Source: DASZQY01 sp963843565
GTDB lineage: Bacteria > Pseudomonadota > Alphaproteobacteria > Rhizobiales > Kaistiaceae
DNA: 64,000 nt
Assembly (NCBI GenBank): GCA_963843565.1
Contig: CAWJKY010000002.1
Location: 201,414-265,413 of the forward strand
Reading direction: 5' to 3'
Shown: positions 1 through 9,303 of the stretch, in pieces
Position numbering within the stretch: position 1 is the first letter of the stretch
Layout of the letters: every line of letters begins with the position of its first letter
The notes under the pieces: model-generated
Database searches by the model: none
The model's input: only the letters and a program-made list of their open reading frames with translations
Told to the model about the DNA's origin: nothing
Made by a program: the position numbers and the translations under genes

Positions 1-1
1 C

Positions 2-541
2 GGCGCCCACATCTCCGAGATGCCGCTCGGCCACAACCCGCGCGCCCGCGACTTTCCCCGCCGCAACCGCATCATCTCAGGCGTCTCGGTCGCCGTGGTC
101 GTGGTCGAGGCGGCGCTCCGCTCCGGCTCGCTGATCACCGCGCGCCTTGCCAACGAACAGGGACGTCTGGTCTTCGCCGTGCCCGGCTCGCCGCTCGATC
201 CGCGCGCCGGCGGCACCAATCACCTCATCAAGGACGGCGCCCACATCGTCACCGAGCTCGCCGACGTGGTGGCTGAGGTCGCGCCGATGATCGCCCGGGA
301 GCCCGAACCGCTCCCCTTCCAGCCATCGGCCGGCAGTCTGCCGGACGGCGGTCACGACGAGGACGGGGCCAGCGGCAGCGACCGGGTGGTCAACGCGCTG
401 GGGACCACCCCGGTGGAGATCGACGAGATCATCCGCTTCACCGGACTGACGGCGGCCAGCGTGCGCCTCGCGCTCATCGAGCTCGACCTGGCGGGCCGGA
501 TCGAGCGCCATCCGGGCGGCCGCGTCTCGCGCGCCGCCTGA
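2..541 (+). CDS. dprA: DNA-processing protein DprA, C-terminal part
   Basis: Partial gene cut by the left edge; the frame is open from base 2. DprA (Smf) loads RecA on incoming single-stranded DNA during natural transformation. The visible part begins near the end of the Rossmann-like domain: it has the PRRNRIISG motif, the SGSLITARLANEQGR helix and the VPGSPLDPRAGGTNHLIKDG stretch typical of the family. A linker and a C-terminal winged-helix domain (about the last 55 residues, TPVEIDEIIRFTGLTAASV) follow. The dprA-topA-rnr order is common in Rhizobiales. The N-terminal half is outside the window, so intactness cannot be judged. Confidence 0.93.
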   Translation, partial: GAHISEMPLGHNPRARDFPRRNRIISGVSVAVVVVEAALRSGSLITARLANEQGRLVFAVPGSPLDPRAGGTNHLIKDGAHIVTELADVVAEVAPMIAREPEPLPFQPSAGSLPDGGHDEDGASGSDRVVNALGTTPVEIDEIIRFTGLTAASVRLALIELDLAGRIERHPGGRVSRAA

Positions 542-545
542 AAAG

Positions 546-728
546 TCAGATCCGGTCGCTCTCTTTCTGGAGGATGGCGTAGGCGTCGTCCTCGACCATC
601 GAAAGCAGGTAAGCCAGGAATCCGAGGTCGGCGCGCACCGCCAACACCCGCAATTCCCTGGCCATGTTATTGATATAGCGTGCAGTTTCGGCGACACCCG
701 AGGGTTCGCCATCCTGTTTCAGATCCAT
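546..728 (-). CDS. Small conserved hypothetical protein (60 aa)
   Basis: A 60-residue protein starting at the ATG at 728, with a GGGAAA stretch just upstream as a plausible ribosome site. It is predicted to be mainly helical (NNMARELRVLAVRADLGF, LAYLLSMVEDDAYAIL) with no signal peptide or cysteines. It lies tail to tail with dprA, four bases apart. Small proteins of this kind are common in alphaproteobacteria, but I do not know a function. A longer reading from 779 exists; I prefer the inner start because the added residues look unlike protein and no ribosome site precedes them. Confidence 0.6.
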   Translation of the reverse strand: MDLKQDGEPSGVAETARYINNMARELRVLAVRADLGFLAYLLSMVEDDAYAILQKESDRI

Positions 729-1090
729 GATTTTCCCACACCGCCGCCCGATACCGCTTGCGTTCGGCACCGCCCACACCTGAATACAACCTTGAATAGT
801 TGCAAGAAGAAAGAATAAACCATGGCGAGCAGCTTATGCAACCGAAACGGCGTGGTTGCGGCATGCGACGTTGCAGAAAGCGGCCGCCGTTCCCATGTTG
901 TTCCGCAAGCGAGCAGCCCGGGGGCGACGGGCGCCAGAAACCTGTTCCCGCATCGTCGATTGACAGTCCGGGTCGATTTCGGGATTGTCCGGCCCCGTCC
1001 GGACCGCAGAAATTCGGCCCCCGAACGCATCCGAACGCAAACATTTCAATGGGTTAGAGCAACGCGCTCGCGGCCCCGAGCCACGCGGCA
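729..1090. other. Intergenic region upstream of topA
   Basis: About 360 bases between the leftward small gene and rightward topA. The part at 785-830 is AT-richer than its surroundings and probably holds the promoter of the leftward gene. The rest is GC-rich with overlapping open frames on both strands that look like composition artefacts. I see no RNA gene, terminator or clear operator. Confidence 0.4.
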
Positions 1091-3709
1091 ATGAACCTCG
1101 TCATCGTCGAATCGCCTGCCAAGGCCAAGACCATCAACAAGTACCTGGGGCCCGACTACCAGGTGCTGGCCTCGTACGGGCACGTGCGCGATCTGCCGTC
1201 CAAGAACGGCTCGGTCGACCCCGAGGATGACTTCGCCATGCTCTGGGAAGTCGACGGCAAGTCGCAGAAGCGGCTCTCCGACATCGCCAAGGCGGTCAAG
1301 GACGCCGACCGGCTGATCCTGGCGACCGACCCCGACCGCGAGGGCGAGGCGATCTCCTGGCACGTGCTGGAGGTCCTGAAGAACCGCAAGGTGATCAACG
1401 GCAAGCCGGTCGAGCGCGTCGTCTTCAACGCCGTCACCCGCACCGCGGTGCTGGAGGCGATGAAGCACCCGCGCCAGATCGACGAGCCTCTGGTCGACGC
1501 CTATCTCGCCCGCCGGGCGCTCGACTATCTGGTCGGCTTCACCCTCTCCCCCGTCCTGTGGCGCAAGCTTCCCGGCGCCCGCTCCGCCGGCCGCGTCCAG
1601 TCGGTGGCGCTGCGGCTGGTCTGCGACCGCGAGAACGAGATCGAGATCTTCAAGCCGCGCGAGTACTGGTCGGTCGCGGTCACGCTGGAGCCGCCGAACG
1701 GCGGCCGCTTCGTCGCCCGCGTCACCGGCTTTGCCGGCGACAAGCTCGGCCGCCTCGACATTCCCGACGAGGCCACCGCCCGGCGCATCGAGGCGGCGCT
1801 GCGTTCCGGCGACTACCGGGTGGTCTCGGTCGAGGCGAAGCCCGTCCGCCGCAATCCGCCGCCACCGTTCACCACCTCGACCCTGCAGCAGGAGGCCTCG
1901 CGCAAGCTCGGCTTCACCGCCAACCGCACCATGCAGGTCGCCCAGCGCCTCTACGAGGACGGGCTCATCACCTACATGCGCACCGACGGCGTGCAGGTTT
2001 CGCCCGAGGCGATTTCAGCGGCCCGCGCCACGATCGGCCGCCAGTACGGCGAGGCCTACGTGCCGGAGGCGCCGCGCGCCTACCAGACCCGCGCCAAGAA
2101 CGCCCAGGAAGCCCACGAGGCGATCCGCCCGACCGAGATTTCCGCGACCCCCGATTCGCAGCGCGGCATGGAAGCCGACCAGCACCGCCTCTACGAGCTC
2201 ATCTGGAAGCGCATGGTGGCGAGCCAGATGCAGTCGGCCGAACTGGAGCGCACCACCGTCGAGATCGCGGCCGGCGTCGCCCAGCCCGTCAACCTGCGCG
2301 CCACCGGCCAGGTGGTCCGCTTCGACGGCTTCCTGACGCTCTATCAGGAGGGCCGCGACGAGGACGCCGACGACGAGGACGGCAGCCGCCTGCCGCCGAT
2401 GACGGCCGGCGACCGGCTCCACGAGCACGGCATCAAGACCGAGCAGCATTTCACCGAGCCGCCGCCGCGCTACACCGAGGCAACCCTCATCAAGAAGATG
2501 GAGGAGCTGGGCATCGGCCGTCCGTCGACCTACGCGGCCACCCTTTCCGTGCTTCGCGACCGCGGCTACGTCCGCCTCGACAAGCGCCAGCTGATCCCCG
2601 AGGACAAGGGCCGCCTTGTGACGGCGTTCCTGGAGAGTTTCTTCGACCGCTACGTCGAATACGACTTCACCGCCGACCTCGAGGAGAAGCTCGACAAGAT
2701 CTCCAACGGCGACCTCAAGTGGAAGGACGTGCTGCGCGACTTCTGGAAGCAGTTCTCCGCCGACGTCGACAACACCAAGGACCTGCGCGTCTCCGAAGTG
2801 CTCGACGTTCTGAACGAGCTGCTCGGCCCGCACGTCTTTCCGGCCCGCGCCGACGGCGGCGACGCGCGCCAGTGCCCCTCGTGCGGCAACGGACGCCTGT
2901 CGCTGAAGCTCGGCAAGTTCGGCGCCTTCATCGGCTGCTCGAACTATCCCGAGTGCCGCTACACCCGCCAGCTTGCGGTCAACGGCGACAACGGCGCCGC
3001 CGAGATCGGCGCCGACGGCAAGCCGCTCGGTACCGACCCGGAGAGCGGGCTCCCGGTGACGCTGCGCAGCGGCCGCTTCGGGCCCTATCTCCAGCTCGGC
3101 GAGCAGGGCGAGGGCAAGGACGAAAAGCCCAAGCGCGCCTCGATCCCGCGCGGCTGGGAAGTCAGCGACATCGACATCGAGCGGGCGCTTTCGCTGCTGC
3201 GCCTGCCCCGCGAAGTCGGCCTCCACCCGGAGACCGGCACGCCGATCACCGCCGCGATCGGGCGCTACGGCCCGTTCGTCCAGAACGACGGGACCTACGC
3301 CAACCTCGACTCCGTCGACGAGGTGTTCACCGTCGGACTGAACCGGGCGGTGACCCTGATCGCGGAGAAGAAGGCTGGCGGCGGCCGTGGCCGCGGGCGG
3401 GCAACGCCCAAGGCCCTGAAAGAGCTCGGAGAAACGCCGGCGGGCAAGATCACCGTTCGCGAAGGCCGCTACGGACCCTATGTAAACCAGGGCAAGGTCA
3501 ACGCGACGCTGCCCAAGGACATGGACCCGACCTCGGTCACCCTGGAGCAGGCGCTGGAGCTGATCGCGGAGCGCGCCGGCAAGGCGCCGCGCCCCAAGAA
3601 GGCAGCCAAGACCACGAAGACAACCAAGGCCAAGGCCGCGGCAAAGCCGAAGGCGAAGGCCAAACCGAAGAAAAAGACAGTCGTCGCAGCGGAAACCGCC
3701 GACGGCTAG
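1091..3709 (+). CDS. topA: DNA topoisomerase I
   Basis: An 872-residue type IA topoisomerase that relaxes negative supercoils. The N-terminal TOPRIM domain begins LVIVESPAKAKTI and carries the acidic DPDREGE motif at 80-86. The catalytic tyrosine is Tyr295 in the TYMRTDG motif, and the GIGRPSTYA motif follows later. The C-terminal part has one four-cysteine zinc ribbon (CPSCG...CSNYPEC), then three zinc-less repeats built around GR(F/Y)GP(Y/F), and finally a lysine/alanine-rich tail of about 45 residues. Such basic tails help DNA binding in related enzymes. rnr starts 56 bases after the stop, so the two are probably cotranscribed. Confidence 0.98.
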   Translation: MNLVIVESPAKAKTINKYLGPDYQVLASYGHVRDLPSKNGSVDPEDDFAMLWEVDGKSQKRLSDIAKAVKDADRLILATDPDREGEAISWHVLEVLKNRKVINGKPVERVVFNAVTRTAVLEAMKHPRQIDEPLVDAYLARRALDYLVGFTLSPVLWRKLPGARSAGRVQSVALRLVCDRENEIEIFKPREYWSVAVTLEPPNGGRFVARVTGFAGDKLGRLDIPDEATARRIEAALRSGDYRVVSVEAKPVRRNPPPPFTTSTLQQEASRKLGFTANRTMQVAQRLYEDGLITYMRTDGVQVSPEAISAARATIGRQYGEAYVPEAPRAYQTRAKNAQEAHEAIRPTEISATPDSQRGMEADQHRLYELIWKRMVASQMQSAELERTTVEIAAGVAQPVNLRATGQVVRFDGFLTLYQEGRDEDADDEDGSRLPPMTAGDRLHEHGIKTEQHFTEPPPRYTEATLIKKMEELGIGRPSTYAATLSVLRDRGYVRLDKRQLIPEDKGRLVTAFLESFFDRYVEYDFTADLEEKLDKISNGDLKWKDVLRDFWKQFSADVDNTKDLRVSEVLDVLNELLGPHVFPARADGGDARQCPSCGNGRLSLKLGKFGAFIGCSNYPECRYTRQLAVNGDNGAAEIGADGKPLGTDPESGLPVTLRSGRFGPYLQLGEQGEGKDEKPKRASIPRGWEVSDIDIERALSLLRLPREVGLHPETGTPITAAIGRYGPFVQNDGTYANLDSVDEVFTVGLNRAVTLIAEKKAGGGRGRGRATPKALKELGETPAGKITVREGRYGPYVNQGKVNATLPKDMDPTSVTLEQALELIAERAGKAPRPKKAAKTTKTTKAKAAAKPKAKAKPKKKTVVAAETADG

Positions 3710-3765
3710 TCAAAACCCCGAGGCGCCCTGCCCATGCGGCAAGCGGCGCCGGAAAAGAAGACGAA

Positions 3766-6030
3766 TTGAAAACCACCAAGACCAAGAAACAGACCAAGAA
3801 GACAGAACGGCAGCAGACCCCGACCCGCGAAGACATCCTCGCCTTCATCGCCGAACACCCCGGCCAGGCGGGCAAGCGCGAAATCGCGCGCCACTTCGGC
3901 ATCAAGGGCGCTGCCCGTATTCCCCTGAAGGCCCTCCTCAAGGAACTCGCCGACGACGGCACGGTCGCCGTCCGCCGGAAGAAGCTCGCCCGCAGCGGCG
4001 ACCTGCCGCCGGTGACCGTGCTCGAAGTCACCGGGCGCGACCCTGACGGCGACCTCACCGCCGCACCCGCCGAGTGGGACCACGACGAACCGCCGCGCAT
4101 CCTGATCCCGACGCCGCGCGGGGCGAAGGTCCCTGCCCCCGGCATCGGTGACCGGGTGCTCGCCCGCCTCACCCCGGCCGACGGCGGTGGCTTCACCGGG
4201 CGCATCATCAAGGTGCTGGAGCGCAAGCCGGCGACCGTTCTCGGCGTCGTTCGCCACGGCGAGCACGAAAGCCGCATCGAGCCGATCGACCGCAAGCAGA
4301 AGGCCCTGATCCTCGTGCCCGAGGATGCCGGCAAGGCCAGGGACGGCGACCTCGTTTCCGTGACGGTTACCCGTGGCGCCCGCTTCGGCCTCGACAAGGC
4401 CCGCATCCGCGAGGTGCTCGGCAACATGAAGGGCGAAAAGGCGGTCTCCATGATCGCCATCCACGCCCACGGCATCCCGCATGTCTTTCCAAGCGACGTG
4501 ATCGCGGAAGCCGAGGCCGCCGGACCGGCCGGCCGCGCCCACCGCGAGGACTGGCGCGACGAGCCGCTGGTCACCATCGACCCGGCCGACGCCAAGGACC
4601 ACGACGACGCGGTCATGGCGATCCCCGACCCCGATCCGAAGAACCCGGGCGGCGTCATCGCCACCGTCGCCATCGCCGACGTCGCCTGGTACGTGCGGCC
4701 CGGATCGGCGCTCGACAGGGAGGCGCTGAAGCGCGGCAACTCGGTCTACTTCCCCGACCGGGTGGTGCCGATGCTGCCCGAGCGCATCTCCAACGACCTG
4801 TGCTCGCTGCGCGAGGGCGAGGAGCGGCCGGCTCTGGCGGTCCGCATGGTCTTCGGCGCCGACGGGCACAAGAAGAGCCACCGCTTCCACCGCATCATCA
4901 TGCGGTCGGCCGCCAAGCTTTCCTACCGCGAGGCCCAGGCCGCCTTCGATGGCAAGCCCGGCAAGCTGACTCAAAGTCTCAAGGATGCCCTCGCAAACCT
5001 TTGGGAAGGCTACGAAATCCTGAAGCGCGGGCGCGACGCGCGCGAGCCGCTCGACCTCGACCTGCCGGAGCGCAAGGTCGTTCTCGACGCCACCGGCAAC
5101 ATCGCGCGCATCGATGTGCCCGAGCGGCTTGAGGCGCATCGGCTGATCGAGGAATTCATGATCCAGGCGAACGTCGCCGCCGCCGAGACGCTGGAGGCGA
5201 AGAAATCGCCCCTCGTCTATCGCGTCCACGACGCGCCCTCGATGGCCAAGCTCGAAGCGCTCCGTGACTTCCTGAAGACGATCGAGCTGACGCTGCCGAA
5301 AGGCGGCAACCTGCGGCCCGCCAACTTCAATGACATCCTGGCGCGCGCCAAGGGCTCCGAGCACGGACCGCTGCTCAGCGAAGTGGTGCTGCGCAGCCAG
5401 GCGCAGGCCGAGTATCACCCGGAGAATATCGGCCACTTCGGGCTGAATCTGCGCCGCTACGCCCACTTCACCTCGCCGATCCGCCGTTACGCCGACCTCA
5501 TCGTGCACCGCGCCCTGATCCGCGCCCTGAAGCTCGGCGACGGCGGGCTGCCGGACGGCGCCGAGACCCGGCTTGCCGAGATCGCCGCGCAGATTTCCGT
5601 CGCCGAGCGGCGCGCCATGGCGGCCGAACGCGACACCGTCGACCGGCTGGTCGCCAACTGGCTCGCCGACCGCATCGGCGCGACCTTCGCCGGCCGCATC
5701 GCCGGCGTCACCCGCGCCGGCCTGTTCGTGAAGCTCAACGAGACCGGCGCCGACGGGTTCGTCCCGATGCGCTCGCTGGGCTCGGACTATTTCGTCTACG
5801 ACGAGGCCCGCCACGCCGTCAGCGGCGCCCGCACCGGCGAAACGCACCGTTTGGGCGACCCGGTCGAGGTGAAGCTGGTCGAGGCGATCCCGCTCGCCGG
5901 CGCCTTGCGCTTCGAGATGGTGAGCGAGGGCCGCATCCTCGCCCGCCGCGACCGCCCGAAGGCCGATGCGCCGCGTCGCGGACGGGGACAGCGGCCCCGT
6001 TCCGCGCAAGGCAAGCGGCGGCGGGCATGA
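3766..6030 (+). CDS. rnr: Ribonuclease R
   Basis: 3'-5' exoribonuclease of the RNase II family that degrades structured RNA. Order of domains: a basic N-terminus, a winged-helix domain (EDILAFIAEHPGQAGKREIA), cold-shock-type OB domains, the RNB domain with the metal-binding motif DPADAKDHDDAV, a C-terminal S1 domain and an Arg/Lys-rich tail. Length is 754 residues, normal for the family. The frame stays open far upstream through topA, but there is no ATG at the right place. I take the TTG at 3766, which is preceded by GGAAAAGAAG and gives the expected lysine-rich start. The stop overlaps no other gene; the DUF983 gene follows 46 bases later. Confidence 0.95.
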   Translation: MKTTKTKKQTKKTERQQTPTREDILAFIAEHPGQAGKREIARHFGIKGAARIPLKALLKELADDGTVAVRRKKLARSGDLPPVTVLEVTGRDPDGDLTAAPAEWDHDEPPRILIPTPRGAKVPAPGIGDRVLARLTPADGGGFTGRIIKVLERKPATVLGVVRHGEHESRIEPIDRKQKALILVPEDAGKARDGDLVSVTVTRGARFGLDKARIREVLGNMKGEKAVSMIAIHAHGIPHVFPSDVIAEAEAAGPAGRAHREDWRDEPLVTIDPADAKDHDDAVMAIPDPDPKNPGGVIATVAIADVAWYVRPGSALDREALKRGNSVYFPDRVVPMLPERISNDLCSLREGEERPALAVRMVFGADGHKKSHRFHRIIMRSAAKLSYREAQAAFDGKPGKLTQSLKDALANLWEGYEILKRGRDAREPLDLDLPERKVVLDATGNIARIDVPERLEAHRLIEEFMIQANVAAAETLEAKKSPLVYRVHDAPSMAKLEALRDFLKTIELTLPKGGNLRPANFNDILARAKGSEHGPLLSEVVLRSQAQAEYHPENIGHFGLNLRRYAHFTSPIRRYADLIVHRALIRALKLGDGGLPDGAETRLAEIAAQISVAERRAMAAERDTVDRLVANWLADRIGATFAGRIAGVTRAGLFVKLNETGADGFVPMRSLGSDYFVYDEARHAVSGARTGETHRLGDPVEVKLVEAIPLAGALRFEMVSEGRILARRDRPKADAPRRGRGQRPRSAQGKRRRA

Positions 6031-6076
6031 GACGCGCGGCATCGCGGCCCTTGCAGCGCGGCCGGAAGTAGCCCAG

Positions 6077-6574
6077 ATGGGAGCGATGGCGACCTTGAGC
6101 ACGACCCCGAGCGAACCCGAAACCCCACGGCCGGTGCCGCTTTCGCTGGCGCGCGGCTTTCGCGGCCGTTGCCCGAATTGCGGCGAGGGCCGCCTGTTCG
6201 GCCGCTACCTGAAGCCGGTGGCCCGGTGCGCCGTCTGCAGCGAGGACTACACCCACCAGCGCGCCGACGACGGGCCGGCCTATTTCACCATGGTCATCGC
6301 CGGGCACCTGCTGGTGCCGCTCATGCTGACGATCATGCTGCTCACCAACCTGTCGACGACCGCCAACCTGATCATCTGGCTGCCGACCATCGGCATCATC
6401 ACGGTTGGCCTGCTTCAGCCGGTCAAGGGCGCCACGATCGCTCTGCAATGGGCGCTCAGGATGCACGGCTTCGACGGCAAGGGCGACGACGTCGAGTTCA
6501 TACCCGAAGGCGCGCTTGACTTTCGGGACGCCAAATTTAGTGTGCGCGCCAATCTGAGGCGCCCCCACCCCTAG
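6077..6574 (+). CDS. DUF983 family membrane protein
   Basis: A 165-residue protein. The N-terminal half has a small zinc-ribbon-like pair (CPNCG and CAVC, about 20 residues apart). Two hydrophobic segments follow (around TMVIAGHLLVPLMLTIML and NLIIWLPTIGIITVGLL). This layout is characteristic of DUF983, an inner-membrane family of unknown function often found between rnr and rpmG in Rhizobiales. I chose the ATG at 6077 because GGAAG lies nine bases upstream; ATG 6086 is an alternative. rpmG follows 11 bases later, so it is probably part of the topA-rnr operon. Confidence 0.85.
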   Translation: MGAMATLSTTPSEPETPRPVPLSLARGFRGRCPNCGEGRLFGRYLKPVARCAVCSEDYTHQRADDGPAYFTMVIAGHLLVPLMLTIMLLTNLSTTANLIIWLPTIGIITVGLLQPVKGATIALQWALRMHGFDGKGDDVEFIPEGALDFRDAKFSVRANLRRPHP

Positions 6575-6585
6575 AGGCTTCTGCC

Positions 6586-6753
6586 ATGGCCAAGACCGCT
6601 ACCGTCAAGATCAAGCTCGTCTCGTCGGCCGACACGGGCTTCTATTACGTCACCAAGAAGAACTCGCGCACCAAGACCGACAAGCTGGTGATGAAGAAGT
6701 ACGATCCCGTCGCCCGCAAGCACGTCGAATTCCGCGAGGGCAAGATCAAGTAA
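6586..6753 (+). CDS. rpmG: 50S ribosomal protein L33
   Basis: A 55-residue basic protein with the L33 sequence pattern: MAKTATVKIKLVSSADTGF, then YYVTKKNSRTKTDKL, and the end KKYDPVARKHVEFREGKIK. It lacks the CxxC zinc motif, so it is the zinc-independent type. A strong intrinsic terminator lies 38 bases after the stop and ends the topA-rnr-DUF983-rpmG run. Confidence 0.98.
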   Translation: MAKTATVKIKLVSSADTGFYYVTKKNSRTKTDKLVMKKYDPVARKHVEFREGKIK

Positions 6754-6791
6754 GGCCGGGTTCCCCCTCGTCAGCCAGGGCCGGAACAAAC

Positions 6792-6820
6792 AAAAAGCAC
6801 CGCTTTCGCGGTGCTTTTTT
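6792..6820 (+). terminator. Rho-independent terminator after rpmG
   Basis: The stem AAAAAGCACCGC pairs with GCGGTGCTTTTTT around a TTTC loop, and the stem runs into a T6 tract. A typical intrinsic terminator. Confidence 0.93.
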
Positions 6821-7155
6821 CATGGCTCGTTGACAGATGAGCCGGAAATTAGTGGCCGGCCCAGAACGGGTTTGTACGAGGAGGCCACTCAATCCGTTCT
6901 GAGGCCGGCCTACCCCACGGACCCAGGAGATGCGGCGGACCTGAGCACTCCGCAGGGTATCTGAATTGGCTTGTATTCGGGCTTCTGAACACCGGTGTGA
7001 CAGCCGCCCGGGTTCGTCGTTGGCCTACACTCCTCGCTTGCAACGACAAGGCGACCCTATCGCCAGATCGCCCCTTAAGAAAAGGTCAACTATCCGAAAA
7101 GGCGTTATAGTTCAATTTACTATTAAAATCGGCCGGTCCTGCGGGGTTGCAGGCC
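6821..7155. other. Intergenic region between rpmG and pleD with a long inverted repeat
   Basis: About 335 bases with no convincing gene. At 6854-6869 and 6894-6910 there is an almost perfect 16-base inverted repeat (GGCCGGCC-CAGAACGG and its complement, one bulged base) around a 24-base spacer. No T-run follows. An AT-rich stretch lies at 7100-7130. The region lies downstream of both the rpmG terminator and the end of the leftward pleD gene. Confidence 0.5.
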
Positions 7156-8523
7156 TCAGGCGGCTGCCGCCACCCGGTTGCGCCCGCCCTTCTTGGCCTG
7201 ATAGAGCGCCCGATCGGCCCGCTTGAGCAGATCCTCCGGCGTATCGGCAGGCGAAGACAGCGAAGCGATCCCGATCGAAACGGTCACCGGGATCGTCTCC
7301 CGGCCGTCAGCGACCGCGAACGGCTCATGGCCGATCTGCTGGCGGAGCCTCTCCCCGACCACCAGGGCAAGCGCCGAATCCGTGTCCGGCATGACCACGA
7401 CGAACTCCTCGCCGCCCATGCGGCAGGCCAGATCGATGCCCCGCACCGTCTTGCGCAGCCGTCGCGAGAACTCGCGCAGCGCGTCGTCGCCGACGGCGTG
7501 GCCGAAAGCGTCGTTGATCGCCTTGAAGTGATCGATATCGAGGACCAGCGCCGACAGCGGCTTGGATCGCGCCACCGCCTGCTGCACCAAGCCGCTCAGA
7601 TGGCGCTCCAGGTAGCGGCGGTTATGGAGGCCGGTCAGCCCGTCGGTGACCGCCATCTCGATGGTCATCTGGACGTTGTCACGCAGCCGGTCGGAAAACC
7701 GCTTGCGGCGGATCTGGGTGCGCACGCGCGCCAGCATCTCGTTCTTGTCGATCGGGCGCACGAGGTAGTCGTTGACGCCGAGATCGAGGCCGCGGAGCAG
7801 CCGCACGTTGTCGTCGGGATCGACCACGACCAGGATCGGCAGCAGCCGCGTGCGGTCGAGCGAGCGTAGATGCGAGCACAGCCTCAGCCCGTCGATCTGT
7901 TTCAGACTGAGGCTGACGATGGCAAGGTCGTAGTCCGACTCCGCCGCCCGGAAGAGCGCCTCCTGGGGATCCGGCTCGGCGTCCACCGTATGCAGCGGTT
8001 GCAGGACCGACTTGATGCGCTCTACGACGGCGGGTGAATCGTCGACCAGCAACACCTTGCCGCCTTCGCTGCCGATGCTGGCGACGTCGATCGGCTCGTC
8101 GAGGCCGATGTCCGACGAAGTCGCGACGCGGTTCATCAGGTCGTCGGTCAGCATCTTCAGCCGGACCAGACTCTTGACCCGGGTGATGAGCGCGATGTCG
8201 TGGACCGGCTTGGTGAGGAAATCGTCGGCGCCCGCCTCGAGCGCCTCCACCCGGTCGGCCGGCTGGTCGAGCGCCGTGATCATGATGACCGGCAGGTGCG
8301 CGGTGCGCGGGTTGCTCTTCAGCCGCCGGCAGACCTCGTTGCCGTCCATGCCCGGCATCAGCACGTCGAGGAGGACGATGTCGCACTGTCCGCGCGCGCA
8401 GATTTCGAGCGCCGCGGGGCCATTGGTCGCCGTGACCACCTCGAAGTATTCGGCAGCCAGCCGCGCCTCGAGCAGCTTGATGTTGGCGATGAGATCGTCG
8501 ACGACGAGTACGCGCGCGGTCAT
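7156..8523 (-). CDS. pleD: Response regulator / diguanylate cyclase PleD
   Basis: A 455-residue protein with two receiver domains and a GGDEF domain. The first receiver has the phosphoacceptor Asp53 (VLLDVLMPGMDG) and the switch Lys in FLTKP. The second is degenerate. The GGDEF domain has an active GGEEF motif at 370-374 and an upstream RxxD inhibitory site (RGID, 361-364). In Caulobacter, PleD makes cyclic di-GMP at the stalked pole during the swarmer-to-stalked transition. It follows divK by 13 bases on the same strand, the usual divK-pleD operon. Confidence 0.97.
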   Translation of the reverse strand: MTARVLVVDDLIANIKLLEARLAAEYFEVVTATNGPAALEICARGQCDIVLLDVLMPGMDGNEVCRRLKSNPRTAHLPVIMITALDQPADRVEALEAGADDFLTKPVHDIALITRVKSLVRLKMLTDDLMNRVATSSDIGLDEPIDVASIGSEGGKVLLVDDSPAVVERIKSVLQPLHTVDAEPDPQEALFRAAESDYDLAIVSLSLKQIDGLRLCSHLRSLDRTRLLPILVVVDPDDNVRLLRGLDLGVNDYLVRPIDKNEMLARVRTQIRRKRFSDRLRDNVQMTIEMAVTDGLTGLHNRRYLERHLSGLVQQAVARSKPLSALVLDIDHFKAINDAFGHAVGDDALREFSRRLRKTVRGIDLACRMGGEEFVVVMPDTDSALALVVGERLRQQIGHEPFAVADGRETIPVTVSIGIASLSSPADTPEDLLKRADRALYQAKKGGRNRVAAAA

Positions 8524-8536
8524 GCGGACAGTTGCC

Positions 8537-8908
8537 TCAGGCGTCTCCGATGTACGTCTTGACCGTCTCGATGAACGAGTTCACCGAAATCGGCTTCGAA
8601 AGATACGCCTCGCAGCCACCCTGGCGGATACGCTCTTCATCGCCCTTCATGGCAAAGGCGGTGACGGCGATGACCGGGATGGCGCGCAGGTCGTCGTCTT
8701 CCTTGATCCACTTGGTGACTTCCAGCCCGGAGACCTCGGGCAGCTGGATGTCCATGAGGATGAGGTCGGGATGATGCTCGCGCGCCAGGTCGATCGCTTC
8801 CAGCCCGTTGCGCGTCTGCACGATGTTGTAGCCGCTCGCCTCGAGCAGGTCGTGGAAGAGCTTCATGTTCAGCTCGTTGTCTTCGACGACGAGGACGGTT
8901 TTGGGCAT
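8537..8908 (-). CDS. divK: Single-domain response regulator DivK
   Basis: A 123-residue receiver domain with no output domain. It contains the acidic pair in VLVVEDN, the phosphoacceptor Asp53 (LILMDIQLPEVSG), the Thr of VTAFAMKGDE and the Lys of YLSKPIS. DivK acts in the essential cell-cycle phosphorelay, inhibiting the CckA-ChpT-CtrA path through DivL. The ATG at 8908 gives the exact family start (MPKTVLVVEDNELN). pleD lies downstream in the same operon. Confidence 0.97.
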   Translation of the reverse strand: MPKTVLVVEDNELNMKLFHDLLEASGYNIVQTRNGLEAIDLAREHHPDLILMDIQLPEVSGLEVTKWIKEDDDLRAIPVIAVTAFAMKGDEERIRQGGCEAYLSKPISVNSFIETVKTYIGDA

Positions 8909-9021
8909 AGTTGGATCCGAAACAGGGGGGCGTTCGACGCAGGGGAAAACCAGCGAATCTGCGCCCTTGTCCACCCATCGCAAAGCTAGAGCCGATTCAT
9001 TTCGGAAAGGCAAACGGGACC

Positions 9022-9303
9022 ATGCAAAAACCGGCACAATCCGGGATTGGCACAGCCGAACAACTGGCGATCGACGCGCTCTCGTGGCTCGCCGGCGAGC
9101 CCGACGCGCTCGCCCGCTTCCTGGCGCTGTCCGGCATCGGTCCGGGCGACATCCGCCAGGCGGCGAAAGACCCGGCGTTTCTGTGCGGCGTCCTCGACTT
9201 CTTCGTCGGCGACGAGCCCCGGCTGATGGCGTTCGCGGCCGACGCAGGGATCAAGCCGGAACGGATCGTCGAGGCCTGTCGCACCCTTGGAGGCAGCCCA
9301 TGA
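9022..9303 (+). CDS. DUF3572 family protein
   Basis: A 93-residue protein transcribed divergently from divK. The core ALSWLAGEPDALARFLALSG, followed by GVLDFFVGDEPRLMAFA, matches DUF3572, a small alphaproteobacterial family with no assigned function that usually sits beside divK. No signal peptide or membrane segment. Its stop overlaps the start of the next gene (ATGA), implying translational coupling. Confidence 0.85.
   Translation: MQKPAQSGIGTAEQLAIDALSWLAGEPDALARFLALSGIGPGDIRQAAKDPAFLCGVLDFFVGDEPRLMAFAADAGIKPERIVEACRTLGGSP

Noticed and set aside
1558..3765. A 1490-codon frame running through topA into rnr
   Set aside because: The part inside topA is the +1 shadow of a conserved gene and is Arg/Ala/Pro-rich nonsense. 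RNase R homology starts only near 3800, and a TTG with a ribosome site lies at 3766.
3706..6102. A 798-codon frame antisense to rnr
   Set aside because: It mirrors the codon bias of rnr, has no recognisable domain and covers a conserved gene.
6849..7049. A 66-codon frame in the rpmG-pleD gap
   Set aside because: No ribosome site, Pro/Arg/Ser-rich composition, and it overlaps the inverted repeat.
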